NCBI GenBank assembly: GCA_017543415.1
Contig: JAFYGD010000133.1
Location: 1 to 9,933, forward strand
DNA length: 9,933 bases
Reading direction: 5' to 3'
Origin: Eubacterium sp.
GTDB taxonomy: Bacteria; Bacillota; Clostridia; Oscillospirales; Acutalibacteraceae
Shown here: positions 6,287-9,933 of the stretch, in pieces
Layout of the letters: every line of letters begins with the position of its first letter
Position numbering within the stretch: the stretch's first letter is position 1
The notes under the pieces: generated by a model
Seen by the model: only the letters and a program-made list of their open reading frames with translations
What the model was told of the DNA's origin: nothing
The model's database searches: none
Translations under genes and position numbers: made by a program

Positions 6287-6559
6287 ATGAGTGATGAATT
6301 CAGCAGGCTAAAGCATACGGTTTATCTTGAAAACAGGGAAAGCCTTTCAATTGGCGGCGTTAAGGATGTAGACGCTTTTAACGAGGAAGAGGTAACCGCT
6401 CTTACCGATTATGCAGAATTAACCGTAAAGGGAAGGGAGCTGCACGTTGAAGCGCTTGACCTGGAAACGGGGGTCCTTCGCCTTACAGGTCAGATTGACG
6501 CGGTAATATACAGTGACCGTGCTGTAACTAAAGGCTTTATGAAGAAGTTGTTTTCATAG
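6287..6559 (+). CDS. yabP: Sporulation protein YabP
   Basis: The product is 90 residues. The core ENRESLSIGGVKDVDAFNEE (15-34) is followed by ALTDYAELTVKGRELHVEALDLETG and LTGQIDAVIYSD, ending GFMKKLFS. This is the YabP/YqfC-like pattern, a small beta-rich protein made in sporulation and needed with YabQ for a proper spore cortex in Bacillus. The molecular role is not known. Position before yabQ and divIC confirms the assignment. ATG 6287 is preferred to the upstream in-frame TTG 6269 because 6269-6286 is terminator sequence and YabP proteins do not carry that extension. The stop is TAG, overlapping the probable start region of yabQ. It is separated from rqcP, its usual neighbour, by about 5.6 kb. 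Confidence 0.9.
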   Translation: MSDEFSRLKHTVYLENRESLSIGGVKDVDAFNEEEVTALTDYAELTVKGRELHVEALDLETGVLRLTGQIDAVIYSDRAVTKGFMKKLFS

Positions 6560-6924
6560 TTAAGGTATTTGCAGCGTTTTCTCTGCTCGGCTTCATTTCC
6601 GGTGTGGTTTATGATATTGTTACCGCTATTGAAAAAGCTCTTATTCTTAAAACCTTTAAGTTTATATCAGACTTTCTTTTTATGTGCTTTGCTGCTTTTG
6701 CGTACATCTGTTTTCAGCTTGCCTTCGGAAAAGGAGAAATAAGGTGGTACTTTTTCTTCTTTTTCGCACTCGGTTACAGCCTTTATGTGTTCAGCTTGCA
6801 TAGAATTTTTCCACCGTTTTTTGCGTTTTTAACACGTCCGTGGGTAAAACTGTTAAAATTTCTTTCAAAAAAATTAAAAAAGGGTGAAAAATCTTTAAAA
6901 AAACTATTGCATTTTGCTAAATAA
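6556..6924 (+). CDS. yabQ: Spore cortex biosynthesis protein YabQ (start uncertain, no canonical start codon for the full first helix)
   Basis: The frame encodes a hydrophobic N-terminus (VKVFAAFSLLGFISGVVYDI), a helix over FISDFLFMCFAAFAYICF, the segment GEIRWYFFFFFALGYSLYVF, and a basic tail. This order (two or three helices, a 'G-x-x-x-G-x-x-YD' near the start, GE(I/V)R before the last helix) is that of YabQ, an integral protein needed for spore cortex formation in Bacillus. The frame opens only after a stop at 6529-6531. It holds no ATG, GTG or TTG until GTG 6604, which would cut away most of helix 1. The coordinates given use ATA 6556, which overlaps the TAG of yabP (ATAG), giving 122 residues; CTG 6583 is another option. 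Translational coupling to yabP is likely. Family call is good; the start is a guess. Confidence 0.75.
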   Translation: MVKVFAAFSLLGFISGVVYDIVTAIEKALILKTFKFISDFLFMCFAAFAYICFQLAFGKGEIRWYFFFFFALGYSLYVFSLHRIFPPFFAFLTRPWVKLLKFLSKKLKKGEKSLKKLLHFAK

Positions 6925-6936
6925 ATATATTATAAT
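6907..6936 (+). promoter_or_regulatory. Sigma-A-like promoter of divIC
   Basis: TTGCAT (6907-6912) and a perfect TATAAT (6931-6936) are separated by 18 bases in AT-rich DNA overlapping the 3' end of yabQ. The predicted start is near 6943, giving a leader of about 33 bases. It makes sense that divIC, needed in vegetative growth, is uncoupled from the sporulation genes before it. Confidence 0.7.
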
Positions 6937-6960
6937 ATATATGTTGTATACCACTTGTGA

Positions 6961-6967
6961 AGAGGTG
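6961..6967 (+). promoter_or_regulatory. Ribosome-binding site fixing a TTG start for divIC
   Basis: AGAGGTG lies 8 bases before TTG 6976. The first ATG (6985) is 17 bases away, too far for this site, so TTG is the likely start. Confidence 0.7.
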
Positions 6968-6975
6968 CATATATA

Positions 6976-7281
6976 TTGAATAAAATGTCATTAAAGCTCA
7001 ATAAGAAAAACGCCGCCCGTCTTTCGGTTATGGCGCTTATTGTTGTGCTTGCTGTTTATTGTGCGTTTACTCTGCTCAGCAATTATTCGGATATCAGCCG
7101 TCTTAAAACGCAGGCTGCAAAGGTTAACGCCCAGTACGAACAGCAGGTTAATGAAAATGATAAAATCAGAGCAATTTTAAACTCGGATAATAAGGATGAA
7201 TATATCGAACAAAAGGCAAGGGAAAAGGGTTACGCCAAAGAGGGCGAAATTGTCTTTTATGATATTTCATCAAACAGGTAA
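6976..7281 (+). CDS. divIC: Septum formation initiator, DivIC/FtsB family
   Basis: This is a 101-residue bitopic protein. It has a short basic cytoplasmic N-terminus, a single membrane helix (about 15-35), an extracytoplasmic coiled coil (about 37-68) and the family's C-terminal segment YIEQKAREKGYAKEGEIVFYD (77-96). DivIC/FtsB binds FtsL and DivIB/FtsQ in the divisome and helps activate septal wall synthesis. The length and topology are normal, and its place after yabP-yabQ is the conserved order seen in Bacillus, which separates it from other short coiled-coil membrane proteins. It starts at TTG 6976, supported by AGAGGTG. It has its own promoter at 6907-6936 and is followed by a terminator, so it can be a single-gene unit. 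Confidence 0.9.
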   Translation: MNKMSLKLNKKNAARLSVMALIVVLAVYCAFTLLSNYSDISRLKTQAAKVNAQYEQQVNENDKIRAILNSDNKDEYIEQKAREKGYAKEGEIVFYDISSNR

Positions 7282-7287
7282 TTAACA

Positions 7288-7311
7288 GGGCGGTGTTAAC
7301 CGCCCGTTTTT
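7288..7311 (+). terminator. Intrinsic terminator after divIC
   Basis: GGGCGGT (7288-7294) pairs with ACCGCCC (7299-7305) around a GTTA loop, followed by GTTTTT. It is a compact, GC-rich stem with a T-run, 6 bases after the divIC stop and 14 bases before the next ATG. I saw no promoter between it and the methyltransferase gene, so that gene depends on read-through or on a promoter inside divIC. Confidence 0.85.
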
Positions 7312-7324
7312 AATGAGGTAAATT

Positions 7325-8440
7325 ATGAGAATGCTAATGGTTTCGCCCTGCCTTATGGGCGTTGAAGGGCTTGTTGCCGAGGAGCTTAAACAGCTCGGAG
7401 CGGAAAACGTAAACGCACAGAATGCAAGGGTGTTTTTTGAAGGCGATGAAACAATTCTTGCGCGCGCAAATATCTGGGCCCGCTGTGCAGAAAGAATACA
7501 GATTGTTCTTGATACCTTTTTCGCAACAAGCTTTGAAGAGCTTTTTGTTCAGGTGAAGGAGCTGCCCTGGAGTGAGTTCATAGGCAGTAAGGATACCTTT
7601 CCCGTTAAAGGCTTTTCGCTTAATTCCGCGCTTCATTCGGTTCCTGACTGTCAGAAGATTATTAAAAAAGCAGTTGTTGAAAGTCTTAAGGAGGATTACG
7701 GAGTATCCTGGTTTGAGGAAATCGGTCCCGTTCATCAGATTCAGTTTTCAATTCTTAAGGACGAGGTAACAATTATGCTTGATACCTCTGGCGCGGGGCT
7801 GCATAAAAGGGGATACCGCCCGAAGGGTAATGACGCCCCGATTCGCGAAACCCTTGCAGCGTCAATGTGTCAGCTTTCACGCCTGAGGCATTACCATACT
7901 CTTTATGACCCGTGCTGCGGAAGCGGAACAATCCTTATTGAAGGCGCAATGCTTGCAAATAATATTGCCCCCGGTATCAACAGAAACTTTGATGTTGACC
8001 GCTGGGGATTAATCCCCGAAAGCGTGTGGATGAGCGAGCGCGAGCGTTGCCGCGACCTTATTAAAAAGGATACAGATTTCATAGCCTTCGGAAGTGATAT
8101 AGACCCTGCTTCCGTTGAACTAACTCTTGCTAATGCAAAAAATGCAGGCGTGCTTGATAAAATTCGCGCACAGGTAAGAGATATAAAGGATTTCAGCCCC
8201 TCAACCGAAAAGGGAACGCTTATTACTAATCCGCCTTACGGCGAGCGTATGCTTGATATAAAAGAGGCTGAAAGAATATATAGAATTATGGGCGAGCGCT
8301 TTGAGCAAAAGCACGGCTGGTCATACGGTATAATTTCACCTGATGAGGAGTTTGAAAAATGCTTCGGCAAAAAGGCTGATAAACGCCGTAAGCTGTATAA
8401 CGGTATGCTGAAATGTCAGTATTATATGTATTTCAAATAG
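7325..8440 (+). CDS. THUMP-domain class I SAM-dependent RNA methyltransferase (RlmL/YpsC family)
   Basis: The product is 371 residues, the usual size for the single-domain Gram-positive RlmL/YpsC proteins. The N-terminal ferredoxin-like/THUMP region (about 1-155) begins PCLMGVEGLVAEELKQLG. The linker GLHKRGYRPKGNDAPIRETLAA is highly conserved in the family. The Rossmann methylase follows, with DPCCGSG (195-201, SAM-binding motif I), GSDIDP (256-261, acidic ribose contact) and NPPYGER (302-308, the N6-adenine/N2-guanine amino-methylase motif). In E. coli RlmL methylates N2 of a guanine in 23S rRNA. The same kind of target is inferred here, though the exact base is not readable. ATG 7325 follows GAGG at 7315-7318. 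It sits between divIC and groES, with terminators or promoters on both sides. The stop is TAG. I see no hairpin terminator after it, so some transcription may run into groESL. Confidence 0.92.
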   Translation: MRMLMVSPCLMGVEGLVAEELKQLGAENVNAQNARVFFEGDETILARANIWARCAERIQIVLDTFFATSFEELFVQVKELPWSEFIGSKDTFPVKGFSLNSALHSVPDCQKIIKKAVVESLKEDYGVSWFEEIGPVHQIQFSILKDEVTIMLDTSGAGLHKRGYRPKGNDAPIRETLAASMCQLSRLRHYHTLYDPCCGSGTILIEGAMLANNIAPGINRNFDVDRWGLIPESVWMSERERCRDLIKKDTDFIAFGSDIDPASVELTLANAKNAGVLDKIRAQVRDIKDFSPSTEKGTLITNPPYGERMLDIKEAERIYRIMGERFEQKHGWSYGIISPDEEFEKCFGKKADKRRKLYNGMLKCQYYMYFK

Positions 8441-8489
8441 CATATAAATTTAAAAAATAATGTATTTGTAAAATATTTTGTTAATACTA

Positions 8490-8517
8490 TTGACAAATAG
8501 GAAAAACTTGCTAAAAT
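8490..8517 (+). promoter_or_regulatory. Sigma-A-like promoter of groESL
   Basis: A perfect TTGACA (8490-8495) is followed after 16 bases by TAAAAT (8512-8517). A TATAAT at 8517-8522 has a 21-base spacer and is less likely. The DNA upstream (8441-8489) is very AT rich, with A and T runs like an UP element. Transcription would start just before or within the CIRCE operator. Confidence 0.8.
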
Positions 8518-8525
8518 ATAATGTG

Positions 8526-8552
8526 TTAGCACTCGTAAGTACAGAGTGCTAA
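8526..8552. promoter_or_regulatory. CIRCE operator (HrcA binding site)
   Basis: TTAGCACTC (8526-8534), a 9-base spacer, then GAGTGCTAA (8544-8552): a perfect match to the CIRCE consensus on both arms. HrcA, stabilised by GroESL itself, represses from this site until heat shock draws off the chaperonin. hrcA is not in the window, so the repressor must be encoded elsewhere. Confidence 0.98.

Positions 8553-9933
<1,381 letters not shown>

Overview
The window looks like a chromosomal segment of a spore-forming, low-to-mid GC Firmicute, most likely a clostridium of the Ruminococcaceae/Oscillospiraceae type. The reasons are gene order (mazG, hup, rqcP, yabP, yabQ, divIC, then groESL behind a CIRCE operator), the sporulation genes yabP and yabQ, Gram-positive Shine-Dalgarno sites and sigma-A-like promoters. 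The family-level placement is inference; no rRNA gene or unique marker is present.

Layout. Bases 1-710 hold the 3' end of mazG, then hup (HU) and rqcP (S4 RNA-binding protein), closed by a hairpin that can terminate from both sides. Bases 712-2109 carry, on the minus strand, a polytopic O-antigen ligase/polymerase-type protein. A divergent promoter region (2110-2263) separates it from a plus-strand unit. That unit has two tandem, paralogous, membrane-anchored parvulin-type prolyl isomerases (2264-4135 and 4208-6010) and a 77-residue coiled-coil protein (6013-6246), and ends at a terminator. The second parvulin gene has an in-frame TAG exactly between its cytoplasmic coiled coil and its membrane helix. 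Bases 6287-7281 resume the classical cluster with yabP, yabQ and divIC. Bases 7325-8440 encode a THUMP-domain RNA methyltransferase of the RlmL/YpsC family. Bases 8490-9933 hold a promoter, a perfect CIRCE operator, groES and the first two thirds of groEL, which runs off the window.

How it fits together. In Bacillus and many clostridia rqcP (yabO), yabP, yabQ and divIC are contiguous. Here about 5.6 kb of envelope-related genes (polysaccharide ligase and extracytoplasmic foldases) lie between rqcP and yabP. The cluster is therefore cut into separately controlled pieces. hup/rqcP and the foldase unit each end in terminators. yabP has a possible sigma-E-like promoter built into the preceding terminator, and divIC has its own strong sigma-A-like promoter and a TTG start.

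The points most worth checking are the in-frame TAG in the second foldase gene, the overlap of terminator, promoter and ribosome-binding site at yabP, and the absence of a normal start codon for a full-length YabQ. I see no mobile element, CRISPR array, tRNA or rRNA, and no gene-free stretch longer than about 300 bases.
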